DNA of 64,000 bases from Streptomyces sp. NBC_01451 (GTDB lineage Bacteria; Actinomycetota; Actinomycetes; Streptomycetales; Streptomycetaceae): NCBI RefSeq assembly GCF_036227485.1, contig NZ_CP109479.1, positions 310,001-374,000 on the forward strand. Direction: 5' to 3'. Each line of letters begins with the position of its first letter. The stretch's first letter is position 1. The notes beneath the pieces were generated by a model, which was given only the letters and a program-made list of their open reading frames with translations, was not told the origin of the DNA and ran no database searches. Positions 33,408-44,719 of the stretch are shown one piece after another. A program made the position numbers and the translations under genes.

Positions 33408-35261
33408 TTACTCGGTGCCGACTGGTGCGGATGGTCGGGGGCGTATCGCTGGCTCAGGTGGTGGCCAGCGAGGCGCTCGGAAGGAAAGGCCGACTGATTC
33501 GTTGCGGTCCCGGAAGGGACCCGGCTCGTCGCGGTCGATACTCACGCAGATCACCTGCGGGCCCGGATCGTGTTCAGCGGCGCGTCTCGCCTGGTCGAGT
33601 GCGATCGGGATCTGGTCGGGGACCCGGACGGGCCAGGCTCGCGCACCCAGGCTCTCGGCCAGCCCGACCAGGTTCGGGCCGCCCAACCCGAAGTCCTCAT
33701 CGGTGGTGCGCATGGTGTCGGGGAATGAATGGACCATGCCTTGCCGCACCATATTGAAGGCGTTGTCGTCGAGCACCACCCAGATGGCCCCGACCCTCAG
33801 CCGGGCCGCGGTGGCGATCTCCGTGGCGTTCATCAGGAACCCGCCGTCGCCGGTGATCGTCACGCAGGTCGCCTCCGGCCGGGCGAGCTTGGCGCCGATC
33901 ACAGCGGCGCTGGCCCAGCCCATGCTCGCCATCCCCAGCGGGCAGTGCACCTGCGACGGCGGATCGACCGCCACCCGCTGCGTGAACCACCCGGTGCTGT
34001 TCCCTATGTCGACGAACACCAGCGCCTCCGGGATACCCGCCGTCCAGCGCTGGAGGTGGTGCATCAGGGCCTGCGGTGTGACCGGCACAGCACCGAGTTC
34101 GGCGACCGAGGCCTCGGCGACGACATCCGGCAGGTCCTCGAGCGCATCACGTCGACGGCGCAACGGCTCTTGGTGGGGCCGGTGAGTGGCAGACGCGTCC
34201 GCCACCGCCAGCACTGCACGCAAGAACTGCCCCGCGTCGGCGTGCACTGCGTGGTCCACCGCGTAGGCCCGGCCGATCTTCGCCGGGTCTGCATCGACCT
34301 GCACCAGCGCCCGTGTTCCCCGCACTGCGGGAGACCAATTGGCGCTCGCCCATTCCCCGAGGCCACTGCCAATCACTACGACCACGTCAGGAGGGTTCCG
34401 CGTCAGGTAGGCGTGCGCTCGGCGGGAACCACCGACCCCCATCACACCCAGGGCCTGCGGATGGGTTTCGGGAAAAAGCCCTTTGCCCTTCATCGTGGTC
34501 GCGGTCGGAACGGCGAACCGCTCGGCAAACCCCGCGAGCGCCTTGCCCAGGCCGGGATCGGATCTGAGGGCTTCGCGTGCCCCGTTTCCCAGCACCAGCA
34601 TGGGACGTTCGGCGGCCAACAGCGCCCGCGCGACCTGGGCGACTCCGCCGAGAAGGATCGTTTCGCACGGCAACGATGACTTCCCGCCGAACTCCCCGGA
34701 ATCGACATCCTCGGTGAAAAGGTCGACGGGAACGCTCAGGTGCGCGGCTCCGCGAGGGGCGGTCAACGCTTGACGCACAGCGTTGTCGACCAGCTGCGGG
34801 GCGGAGTGGGAGTTGCCGATCTCCCTGCTGTACTTGGCGCACCGCCCCAACGCGCCGACCACGTCCACCCCGTCCTCGGCCCCCTCCTGGAAGCCTCCGC
34901 GCCCGTGATGACTTCGGGCCACCGCGCCGCTGATCAGGAGTACCGGTGAACCGTCTGCCTGGGCGACCGCCAGGTGGGGCAGGGCGTTCAACGCTCCGGG
35001 CCCGCTGGTCACCAGGGCGACACCCAGCCTGCCGGTCGCGCGGGCATAGCCGTCCGCCATGGCCACTGCTCCCGACTCGTGCCGCGCTACAACCAGCCGC
35101 AGGTCAACGTCGGTGAGGGTTCGATCCAGCAATGGACCGATGGCGCTTCCGGGGACACAGAACAACGTGTCGACGCTGCTGTGTTTCAACACCTGGAGCA
35201 AGTGGTCGGAAAACAACCTTTTGCCGCTTCCGGCCAGATGGGAGCCAACCTCGGAAAACAT
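33408..35261 (-). CDS. ThDP-dependent enzyme, acetolactate synthase-like
   Basis: 617 residues from ATG 35261 (GTG 35312 would add 17). A full three-domain ThDP enzyme: the Pyr domain has the activating Glu in RHESGAVAMADGYAR, a central domain follows, and the PP domain has GDGGFLMNATEIATAARLRV and WVVLDDNAFN for ThDP/Mg binding. GSGPGALNA-like SGPGALNALPHLA is also conserved. Housekeeping acetolactate synthase would sit with a regulatory subunit and ilvC; here the partner is a KAS III-like acyltransferase. That suggests a dedicated C-C ligase making an acyloin from 2-oxo acids. An IS701 element lies about 210 bp upstream and may have displaced the native promoter. Confidence 0.87.
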   Translation of the reverse strand: MFSEVGSHLAGSGKRLFSDHLLQVLKHSSVDTLFCVPGSAIGPLLDRTLTDVDLRLVVARHESGAVAMADGYARATGRLGVALVTSGPGALNALPHLAVAQADGSPVLLISGAVARSHHGRGGFQEGAEDGVDVVGALGRCAKYSREIGNSHSAPQLVDNAVRQALTAPRGAAHLSVPVDLFTEDVDSGEFGGKSSLPCETILLGGVAQVARALLAAERPMLVLGNGAREALRSDPGLGKALAGFAERFAVPTATTMKGKGLFPETHPQALGVMGVGGSRRAHAYLTRNPPDVVVVIGSGLGEWASANWSPAVRGTRALVQVDADPAKIGRAYAVDHAVHADAGQFLRAVLAVADASATHRPHQEPLRRRRDALEDLPDVVAEASVAELGAVPVTPQALMHHLQRWTAGIPEALVFVDIGNSTGWFTQRVAVDPPSQVHCPLGMASMGWASAAVIGAKLARPEATCVTITGDGGFLMNATEIATAARLRVGAIWVVLDDNAFNMVRQGMVHSFPDTMRTTDEDFGLGGPNLVGLAESLGARAWPVRVPDQIPIALDQARRAAEHDPGPQVICVSIDRDEPGPFRDRNESVGLSFRAPRWPPPEPAIRPRPSAPVGTE

Positions 35262-35474
35262 GGCGTAACACCAACTCTTCCATTCGGACAGGCCGGATGC
35301 GTACTGTTCCACAGGAGCACGGCCGTTTCAAGATCTTGAAGTGAACCGCCGGGAGGGACCGTAAAGCGACCGGTGATAGGCCCTCTCGTGCCCGACTGCG
35401 CCTCGTTGAAGCCACGCGACGCGTCGTAGATGTCAGCCTCGATGACGACCACGAAGAAGCTCGTCACGCCTTAG

Positions 35475-36874
35475 TACTGCAACGGTGCTTGCCGTGACTG
35501 CTGGCCAGTTCGGTCGTTGGTGTGGTTATGGGTGGGGACCTTGCTGGTGTCAGGTTGTGGGCGGGTGAACTGGACGCTCTGCATGAACGGTTCGTGCACC
35601 GATTCAGCCGGGAGGAGCCGCGTCAGTCGGCGCTGGCGTACATGCGCGGGCTGATAGCACCGCTGCAGCGGAAGAACGGGTGGACGCTGGCGGAGGAAGC
35701 GGGGCATGCGGGTCCCGATCGCATCCACCGGCTGCTGAACCGGATCGAGTGGGACGCCGACGAGGTCCTGGACGACGTGCGCGACTACGTCGTCGAACAC
35801 CTCGGAGACCGCGAGGCCGTCCTGATCGTGGATGACACCGGCTTTCTGAAGAAGGGCATCCGCTCGGCCGGGGTGCAACGGCAGTACTCCGGCACCGCCG
35901 GCCGCACCGAGAACAGCCAGATCGGGGTGTTCCTCGCCTACGCCACAGAGCGCGGACGCACGCTCATCGACCGGCGGTTGTATCTGCCCACGTCCTGGAC
36001 GGACGACCGGGAACGGTGCCGCCGGGCGGGCATCGACGACACGGTCGCCTTCGAGACGAAGGTGGCCATGGCCAAGGCGATGGTCCGCCGGGCCATCGCC
36101 GACCGGATCCCGTTCGGATGGGTGACAGCCGATGCCGCCTACGGCTACAGCAAGGGCTGGCGGTTCGAGCTGGAACAGGCGGATGTCTTCCACGTCATGG
36201 CCACAACGAGGCACGACACCGTCGTCACCCGCTGGTCCATCGACCACCCCGTCCACGATCTGTTCCCCGGCCTGCCGCGGCAGAAATGGAAACGCCGTTC
36301 CTGCGGCGCGGGAGCCCATGGCCGGCGGATCTACGACTGGGCCCGCGTCGAAGTGAGGCCCTGGCACCGCGAGGACCGCCGGCACTGGGTTCTCGCCCGC
36401 CGCAGCGTCAGCAGACCCGAAGAGATCTCCTACTACATCGTCTACTGCCCGGCCCAGACCACGCTGGACGAGTTGATCCGTATTGCGGGCAGCCGCTGGG
36501 CGGTCGAGGAGTGCTTCCAGACCGCGAAGCAGGAATGCGGCCTGGACGACTACCAGGTCCGCCGCTACCCCGGCTGGCACCGCCACATGACCCTGGCCAT
36601 GGCCGCCCACGCCTGCCTCACCGTCCTGCGGGCCCGCCAGCTGGACACGGACAAAGCAGAAACGGATCCTCCCACCTCATCCACCTCAGCCTCGCCGAGA
36701 TCCGACGACTGATCACCCGCCTCACCAACCGCCAGCCCACACCGGTCGACCACATCCTGCACTGGTCAACCTGGCGCCGGAGGCGACAACGACAGGCCCG
36801 CGTCAGTCACTACAAACGACGCGGACACAGCCCATGACAACTGCCCAGCAATCAGAACAAGCACCGTTGCAGTA
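35475..36874 (+). mobile_element. IS701-family insertion sequence, 1400 bp
   Basis: Perfect 17-bp inverted ends (TACTGCAACGGTGCTTG at 35475-35491 and its complement at 36858-36874) are flanked by the duplication TTAG (35471-35474 and 36875-36878), again the YTAR target class. A different member from the copy at 4.8 kb: the ends and transposase differ. Confidence 0.93.
35522..36837 (+). pseudogene. IS701-family transposase, frameshifted near its 3' end
   Basis: The frame from GTG 35522 holds the DDE domain: LIVDDTGFLKKG (first Asp), WVTADAAYGYSKGWRFEL (second) and RWAVEECFQTAKQECGLDDY (Glu). Near 36665 the frame switches; the proper tail (HLIHLSLAEIRRLITRL, then HILHWSTWRRRRQRQARVSH) continues in another frame to 36837, while the first frame stops at 36712. 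The core is intact, so partial activity is possible. Confidence 0.85.
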
Positions 36875-37015
36875 TTAGCTTGGCGTTTATCGCTTGCGGT
36901 CGAACGGAGCCTCGAACTTGCTGATGCTTTCGGCTGAGTGCCTGACGTGAGAGCGGCCGTCGCCTGATCCTGTGCTGCGTCACAGAGGCACTTGACCAGC
37001 ACGAAAGCCGTAACG

Positions 37016-37440
37016 ATGAGTCTGCTGCAGAGGGATGCCCCGCGGGATGCGTTTGCCGAACTGTCATGCTTCCGGACGGAGTTCTATGCCTGCCTGCCCC
37101 AGCGACCCGACGCCCTGTTCGAGCTGAGTGACACCTTGCTGTGTGCGGACGGCCCGGTCAGGACGTTGGTCGAGCTGTCCCCGACGCCTGAGCATCACCG
37201 TGGGCATGGTGCGTTGTACGGCGGGCTGAACCGCGGGCATCTGGATCCGTCTCGGCTACGCAGGGCACTGGCAGGGCTGCCGCTTCCCCGGACGGCGGAA
37301 AGGCGGCTTGTGGGAGCAACTGGCTGCGGCCGGATGCGAATACCAGCCCGGACCGACTGTTCTGCCACATATACGGTCGAGGCAGGGGCTCGGCCCAGAT
37401 GATCCCCGGCTGGCCCTACTCCTTCGTTGGCGGTCGACAG
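37016..37440 (+). pseudogene. Remnant of a Streptomyces DDE transposase (5' part)
   Basis: MSLLQRDAPRDAFAELSCFR, CLPQRPDALFELSDTLLCAD, EHHRGHGALYGGLNRGH and RRALAGLPLPRTAERRL match the N-terminal domain of a transposase common in Streptomyces. After about 37300 it jumps frames and has lost bases; pieces such as DRLFCHIYGRGRGSAQMIPG and WPYSFVG are recoverable. The rest is missing. Confidence 0.7.
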
Positions 37441-37486
37441 CGCTGTCGTGCTGTCCGCTGTAGGAGTTCCTCCCGACGGCTGTTGC

Positions 37487-39718
37487 TCATCGCACCTGGT
37501 CGTATCGGCCGAGGAATAGGAACTGCCCGCCCCTTGCCTGGTAGAGGAAGCTTGCGTTCTCCTGTTTCAGGTGGTGCGAGGGATTCTCGGTGAAGCGGAT
37601 CGGTTTGGCCACGCCGTCGTGGGCGGTGCGGAAGAGGCGTTCGGCGACCTGGCCGGGCTCGATCTCCGCGCCGCCCCCGAGCGCGCCGAGGGTGCGGGCG
37701 ATCAGCCCGACGGCGTCGTACGCCTCGGCGGCCCAGCGGTCGGGTGCCCGGCCGTAGCGTTTTAGGTACGCGGTGGTGAACGCCGTGGCGGCCTTGGTGC
37801 CGGCCGATTGCGGTTCGGTGTACGGGGCTTCGAACATCCACCCCTCGGCCGCATCACCTGCCTCCGTGAGGAAGTCCGGTCGCATGACGGGCTCGAATCC
37901 CATGCGTGGACCGGTGAATCCGGCCGCTGCCAGGGCACTGGCACAGGCTGCGGCCCGGCTCGGGGAGGTCCCGGCGTGAACGATGGCCTGAGGGTCGGTG
38001 GCCAGGGCCTCGGTGACGGCCGGGCGGAAGTCGTCGGTGTCGGCCGCGACGGGGTGGATGGTGGCCGTGCCCTCGCTGGGTGGTGCCTCGGCGATGTAGT
38101 GGCTGATGTTCCAGGCTGTCTCTCCCGCGGCCCGGTCCTCGATGACTGCGGTACGGCGCGTGGAACGCACATGTGTCAGGTAGACGATGACCGGCAGGGC
38201 GCGCTCGGAACCTGATGCCCTGGTCGTGCACAGTGTGCGCCGCAGGGCTGCGGTGGACAGTCCGGCGTCGTCGGCGTCGACCGACACGAGTACGAACGGT
38301 GTCCTCGCGGCAGCGTAGAGCGGGCCCGCGGCGCGGGCGGCGGCGGCCGTGGTGGGGCCGATGACCGCGCGGACGGCGGGGCGGGCGAGCAGGCTGCGGG
38401 CCGCGTCCTTCGCCCGTGCCGTCTCGCCCCGGTCGTCGTACGTGGACAGGGTGAGGCGGAAGGAGGCGTCCGCGCGTGCGTTGTGGATGGCGACGGCGAG
38501 GCGGACCCCCCGCTCCTGCGCGGTTCCGGTGCTCTTCTGAGGCCCGGTCAGGTCGGCGTGAAAGCCGATCGTGTGCGTCGGCACCTTGCGGGGCGAGCCG
38601 GCCGTCGCCGTGGTGTCCCGCCGGCTCAGCAGTACGGCGGCGCCGGTGCCCGAAGCCGCAACCGCCGCCACGCCGATCGCGAGAACGCGGCGGCGGGGCA
38701 GCCTCTGTACCGACTCCGGGCGCGATGGCCCCGGGGCGATCGGGGCCGATGGGCGCGGCGGCGGGTTGAGGGCGCGAGCGGAACGGTCGGCCACCAGCCG
38801 CAGCACCTCGGGCGGCAGCCAGTCACCCGGCCCATGGGGCGGGGTGTCCCCGCGCGTGGCGGCCCTCTCCGTTCCGCCCAGCGCCCGGCCGGTCTGACTG
38901 CTCATCACCTCAAGTGCTTCACCGAGTTCGGCGGCCGTGGGCCGGTGCCCGGGGGGCTTGGCAAGGCAGCCGGTGACTGCCGCGTGTACCGGTGGCGGGA
39001 GGAAACGGTCGAGGCCGGTCAGATCGGGCTCCTCGTGGACGGTGCGGTAGAGAATCGCCGCCGCCTCACCGGTGCCGAACGGCCGTCGGCCCGTGGCCGC
39101 GTACGCGAGCACGCAGCCGAGGGAGAAGACGTCGCTGGGCGGTCCTGACTCGCTCTCGTGGGCCCGGGCCTGTTCGGGGGAGAGATACCCGGGGGTGCCG
39201 ATGATCGCGTCGGGGGCGGTCAGGGCCGTGGTGCCGGTGCCCTGTGCGATGCCGAAGTCGATCAACCGGGGGCCGTCGCGGGTGAGCAGGATGTTGCCGG
39301 GTTTGACGTCGCGGTGGACCATGCCCGCCGCGTGCACCTCGGCCAGCGCCCGGGCCAGCCGTGCGCCGAGTGCGACGACGGTGTGCGCGGGGAGCGGGCC
39401 GTGTCCGTCGACCGCCTCTGCCAGCGATGGGCCGGGCACGAAGGCGGTGGCGAGCCACGGCTCGCGCGCCTCGGTGTCGGCGGCCGTCACCGGCACCACC
39501 CACCGTGCGGTGAGCCCGGTGGCCAGCCGTACCTCGCGGCGGAAGCGAGCCCGGAAGGCGGGATCAGCGGCGTGCTCGGCGCGGATCATCTTCACGGCGA
39601 CGAGTGCCCCGTCGGCGGTGCGGGCCAGATAGACCGTGCCCATGCCGCCGGCCCCGAGCCGGGCGAGCAGCCGGTACCCGCCGAGAGTCTCGGGGTCCTC
39701 GGACCGCAGCGCGCGCAT
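37487..39718 (-). CDS. Ser/Thr protein kinase fused to a periplasmic-binding-protein domain
   Basis: 743 residues from ATG 39718. The N-terminal Hanks-type kinase is complete: GAGGMGTVY, Lys43, HRDVKPGN with catalytic Asp137, DFG 154-156 and GTPGYLSPEQAR. A single membrane helix (VLAIGVAAVAASGTGAAVLL, about 345-365) leads to a domain of about 350 residues resembling type I binding proteins of branched-chain amino-acid transporters (IGFHADLTGPQKSTG, YDDRGETARAKDAAR, AEAYDAVGLIARTL). The binding domain faces outside and could switch the kinase on ligand binding (inference). It lies 18 bp after its paralogue with AGGGA upstream; third gene of the operon. Confidence 0.93.
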   Translation of the reverse strand: MRALRSEDPETLGGYRLLARLGAGGMGTVYLARTADGALVAVKMIRAEHAADPAFRARFRREVRLATGLTARWVVPVTAADTEAREPWLATAFVPGPSLAEAVDGHGPLPAHTVVALGARLARALAEVHAAGMVHRDVKPGNILLTRDGPRLIDFGIAQGTGTTALTAPDAIIGTPGYLSPEQARAHESESGPPSDVFSLGCVLAYAATGRRPFGTGEAAAILYRTVHEEPDLTGLDRFLPPPVHAAVTGCLAKPPGHRPTAAELGEALEVMSSQTGRALGGTERAATRGDTPPHGPGDWLPPEVLRLVADRSARALNPPPRPSAPIAPGPSRPESVQRLPRRRVLAIGVAAVAASGTGAAVLLSRRDTTATAGSPRKVPTHTIGFHADLTGPQKSTGTAQERGVRLAVAIHNARADASFRLTLSTYDDRGETARAKDAARSLLARPAVRAVIGPTTAAAARAAGPLYAAARTPFVLVSVDADDAGLSTAALRRTLCTTRASGSERALPVIVYLTHVRSTRRTAVIEDRAAGETAWNISHYIAEAPPSEGTATIHPVAADTDDFRPAVTEALATDPQAIVHAGTSPSRAAACASALAAAGFTGPRMGFEPVMRPDFLTEAGDAAEGWMFEAPYTEPQSAGTKAATAFTTAYLKRYGRAPDRWAAEAYDAVGLIARTLGALGGGAEIEPGQVAERLFRTAHDGVAKPIRFTENPSHHLKQENASFLYQARGGQFLFLGRYDQVR

Positions 39719-39736
39719 TCCCTGTTCCCGCCGCCG

Positions 39737-41880
<2,144 letters not shown>

Positions 41881-41881
<1 letters not shown>

Positions 41882-42816
41882 CACGCACCCCCGTTCGTAC
41901 CCGGTGTCGACGCGCCGGTGCCGGGCGAGGTGCCAGGCGCCGGCGAGGAGGACCCGGACCCGGCGGGGCGCCCGATCTCCACCTGTGCCCGCACCAGCAT
42001 CCTGGGCAGGGCGCCCTGGACCAAGGGCAGGAGTTCGTCCGCCTGGCGTCCCTGGCCGCCGCACACGGAGGTACTGACCACCACGGGGCCCAGCGTGGCC
42101 TGGTCCCACCGGTACGGATACGGCCCGCCGCGGGTGTCACTCACGCACAGGCCCGTCTCCCCCAGCGACTCATCGCTGTAGCTGTTGTTGGCCTCGCCCC
42201 ACGCGTACGCGGTCGAGGTCAGTTCCGCCAGCCGCTCTCCCGGTCGCAGGAACTGCTCCTCGCAGTCGAGCGCCTCTTCCAGCATCCCCGCCTGTTCCCA
42301 GGCCGCGTCCAGCACTGTGCGGTGCACGGTGACCGTGGCCGACAGCCGCACCGGACCTTTGCCGTCCCCGGCGGGCACCTCGAAATGCCGGGTCAGCGTG
42401 GCCAGTACGTCCGCCGGCAGTTCCTCCAACTGCCAGGCGCAGCCGTCGCCGAGCACCGCCCAGCGGCTGGGGTCGCTCTCGTACGGTGTCGCCCGCTCCA
42501 CCCCCGGCCCAAACAGCTCCGGGCCGGCGATCACTTTCCCGACCAGCGCCCGCGCCTGGTCCGCCGTTCCCGGCTCCTTGGCGGGATCCGTCCCGACGGT
42601 CGGCGAGGCCGTCGGCACCCTGTCGTCGCCTGTACTCGTGTCCGCGGAGGCCCCAGCCTTCGTGTCGCCGCCGCTTCCGCTCGCAGTGGTGCTTTCCTCC
42701 GGCATCGCCCGGTCGGCGGGGCTGTCCCCGCCGCTCCCGCCGTCCGTGCAGCCGGCCATCAGTAACCCGCACATCACCCAGGTCCCGCAGATGTGCCGGG
42801 CTCTCGCATACGCCAC
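41881..42816 (-). CDS. Lipoprotein, first gene of the kinase operon
   Basis: 311 residues. The signal ends in a lipobox (LLMAGC), so the Cys at about residue 23 would be lipidated and anchor the protein outside. A Ser/Thr/Asp-rich linker is followed by a globular domain with four or five Cys (DGCAWQLEELP, LDCEEQFL, GLCVSD, SVCGGQG). The C-terminal tail is Gly/Ser/Pro/Thr-rich and probably unstructured. Its stop is coupled to the first kinase gene, so it is likely an accessory sensor or a substrate-presenting partner of the kinases (inference). Confidence 0.85.
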
Positions 42817-43290
42817 AATCCCGCCCCTTGTCCCGTGCTCATCCGGTGCTCGCCGTACCGCGCGTCGTCGGGGAACTACCGATCTGACGTCAGCCCCGCG
42901 TCTGTACCGATGCCCCTGGGGTACCCGGCGGTTCCCTGGCTTCCGGTGCTGGTCTCGTGGGCGAGGACGACTTGTGGAACCGATCGGATCGTAACCGGTT
43001 CAAGAACGCGTGAGACTCAACACGCAGTGAATGCAAGGCAGTTGGGGTGGATCGGAGAGAGCTCGCACCGTCTGCCCAACCGCGCCGGGGTCGGTCATGC
43101 CGAAGGCGACGTCACCGGAGCGACGGGGAGCAGGGTGTACGGAATCGCGGCAGGACCCGAGGGGTGGCAGGCCCGGGACAGCTGCGCGGACAGGGTGGAG
43201 GGGGCTGCTCCCGGGATTACGGTGCGTTGGACGGATCCGGACCGGGCGGCCGCCAACACCGCGGGACGGGTGACATCCGGCCAGCGGGCG
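42817..43290. other. Upstream region of the kinase operon; no supported gene
   Basis: This should contain the promoter of the lipoprotein-kinase operon. The open frames are shadows. No recognisable -35/-10 pair or strong repeat was found by eye. Confidence 0.45.
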
Positions 43291-43656
43291 ATGATCATCG
43301 GCGACTCGCGCAGTCCGCACTTCTGGTGGCTCCTCCAAACCGCCGGCGGCGCGATCCTGGTCGTCGCCGGAGTGATCGCGACTGTGCTGGCCACAGCGCA
43401 CCCGGAGGCGGCCGCCCGGCACACCGAGGCCGCCGGTGTCCTGAACCTGGTCACCCAACTCGCCACTTTCGTGTGCGTGCTCCTCATCCCCGGGATGACG
43501 ATCATGTATAGGGAAATGACGTGGGCTCAGGGCCTGCAACGGGGCGAGGTGCGCCGCACACACCGCCAGCGGCTCCGCCTGAGGACCGCCGCGCTGGCCC
43601 CTCCGCGGATCGCCTGCGCGATCGGCCGGATCGAAGGGGAGGAACAAGGCTCGTGA
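43291..43656 (+). CDS. Small membrane protein, hypothetical
   Basis: 121 residues if it starts at ATG 43291 (MIIGDSRSPHFWW); the frame is open further upstream so the start is uncertain. Two membrane helices (LLQTAGGAILVVAGVIATVLA and LVTQLATFVCVLLIPGMTI) and a basic cytosolic tail (RRTHRQRLRLRT) are visible. It overlaps the next, broken ORF by 4 nt (GTGA). The family is unknown. Confidence 0.65.
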   Translation: MIIGDSRSPHFWWLLQTAGGAILVVAGVIATVLATAHPEAAARHTEAAGVLNLVTQLATFVCVLLIPGMTIMYREMTWAQGLQRGEVRRTHRQRLRLRTAALAPPRIACAIGRIEGEEQGS

Positions 43657-43856
43657 AACGGCGCGACCGGATCTACCGCAGGTTGTGCGAGGCCGAAGAA
43701 GTCTCGCAGATCGGCTGGACGCCGAACGTCCCCATGTACTGGCCGATATAGGCGACCTTCAACCTCATACGCCTTGACGCCTGGTGGAACAGGCATCCTT
43801 TGGACCCCACGCGCGTCAGCCACCTCGCCCGGCTCGACCCCCTCCTCGCCGTGTGA
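43653..43856 (+). pseudogene. Small ORF interrupted by an amber codon
   Basis: From GTG 43653 it reads MKRRDRIYRRLCEAEEVSQ and GWTPNVPMYWPI, then a TAG at 43749-43751. The frame stays open afterwards (TFNLIRLDAWWNRHPLDPTR, then RLDPLLAV, TGA at 43856). A single nonsense mutation in a 67-residue basic protein is the simplest explanation. It was translationally coupled to the membrane protein before it. Confidence 0.55.
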
Positions 43857-44141
43857 CCCCGAAAAAGCCAGCAGCATCGGTGACAGCGTTCTTACCAGCA
43901 CGACGGCCGTGGGTTCAGCGCGACTGAGGGACTTTCACCGGGAACCCACGGCGTCTTCTGCACGTGCGCTCGGAAGTACGGTGGGTTCGTCGTCGCTGAC
44001 TTCAGTGAGCGGGGCAGGTACCTGCGACAGCTGCCACTCATCGACGCTCAGCGATCGCGGGGGCGCCCGATTCGGCAGGGCTTTTTCGCACTGATGCAAA
44101 TCCCTTGAGCAGCCTGACAGTTGACGCCGTAGTCTCCCCGG

Positions 44142-44711
44142 GTGACTACCGTTTCCGTCGAAGATCTCGCACGTGCATGCAAATCTGTCGGTGCCCTGAT
44201 CGCCGAGGTCCGCCCCGAGCAGTGGAAGGAACCGACGCCGTGCACGGAATGGAACGTGCGCGAGGTGGTGGCCCACCTGGTCGCCATGGATCTGGTGTTC
44301 GCAGCCATGATCGAGGGTGGCCCGATGCCCGAGCGCCGTGCAGACCTCCTCGGTGACGACCCGGTTGGAGCCTACCGGTCCTCCAGCGCTTCACTGCTGG
44401 CTGCTTTCTCCCGTCCCGGGGTGCTTGACCGGAGTTATCGCGGACCCTTGGGGAGCGCCACGGGCGCCGAGCGCTTGCAGATCCGCCTCTACGACCTGCT
44501 CGCTCACAGTTGGGACCTTGCCCAGGCCACCGGAATCCCTGTCCTGCTTCCCGAAGACCTTGCCGAGCAGAGCCTGGCGTTCGTTCAGGTCCAGTTCTCC
44601 GCTCAGTCCCGAACGGGACGATTCGCCGAGCCGCAACCCGTCGAGGAGACCGCTCCGGCCATCGATCGGCTTGCCGCGTTTCTCGGCCGGCCGGTCCCAC
44701 CTCAGCTGTGA
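44142..44711 (+). CDS. TIGR03086/mycothiol-dependent maleylpyruvate isomerase-like protein
   Basis: 189 residues from GTG 44142. The N-terminal DinB-like four-helix bundle has the family pattern TPCTEWNVREVVAHLVAMDL, and further His and Asp (YDLLAHSWDLAQATG) that can bind a divalent metal. Relatives use mycothiol as a cofactor in isomerisation or thiol transfer; the exact reaction is unknown for this subgroup. It stands alone between membrane-protein and IS debris. Confidence 0.85.
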   Translation: MTTVSVEDLARACKSVGALIAEVRPEQWKEPTPCTEWNVREVVAHLVAMDLVFAAMIEGGPMPERRADLLGDDPVGAYRSSSASLLAAFSRPGVLDRSYRGPLGSATGAERLQIRLYDLLAHSWDLAQATGIPVLLPEDLAEQSLAFVQVQFSAQSRTGRFAEPQPVEETAPAIDRLAAFLGRPVPPQL

Positions 44712-44719
44712 GACTGATC

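Noticed and set aside
33061..34185. Plus-strand ORF of 374 aa
   Set aside because: It is antisense to the KAS III/ThDP operon, whose catalytic motifs are unambiguous.
33408..35261. Housekeeping acetolactate synthase (ilvB)
   Set aside because: No ilvN or ilvC neighbour; it is coupled instead to a KAS III-like gene and surrounded by mobile elements.
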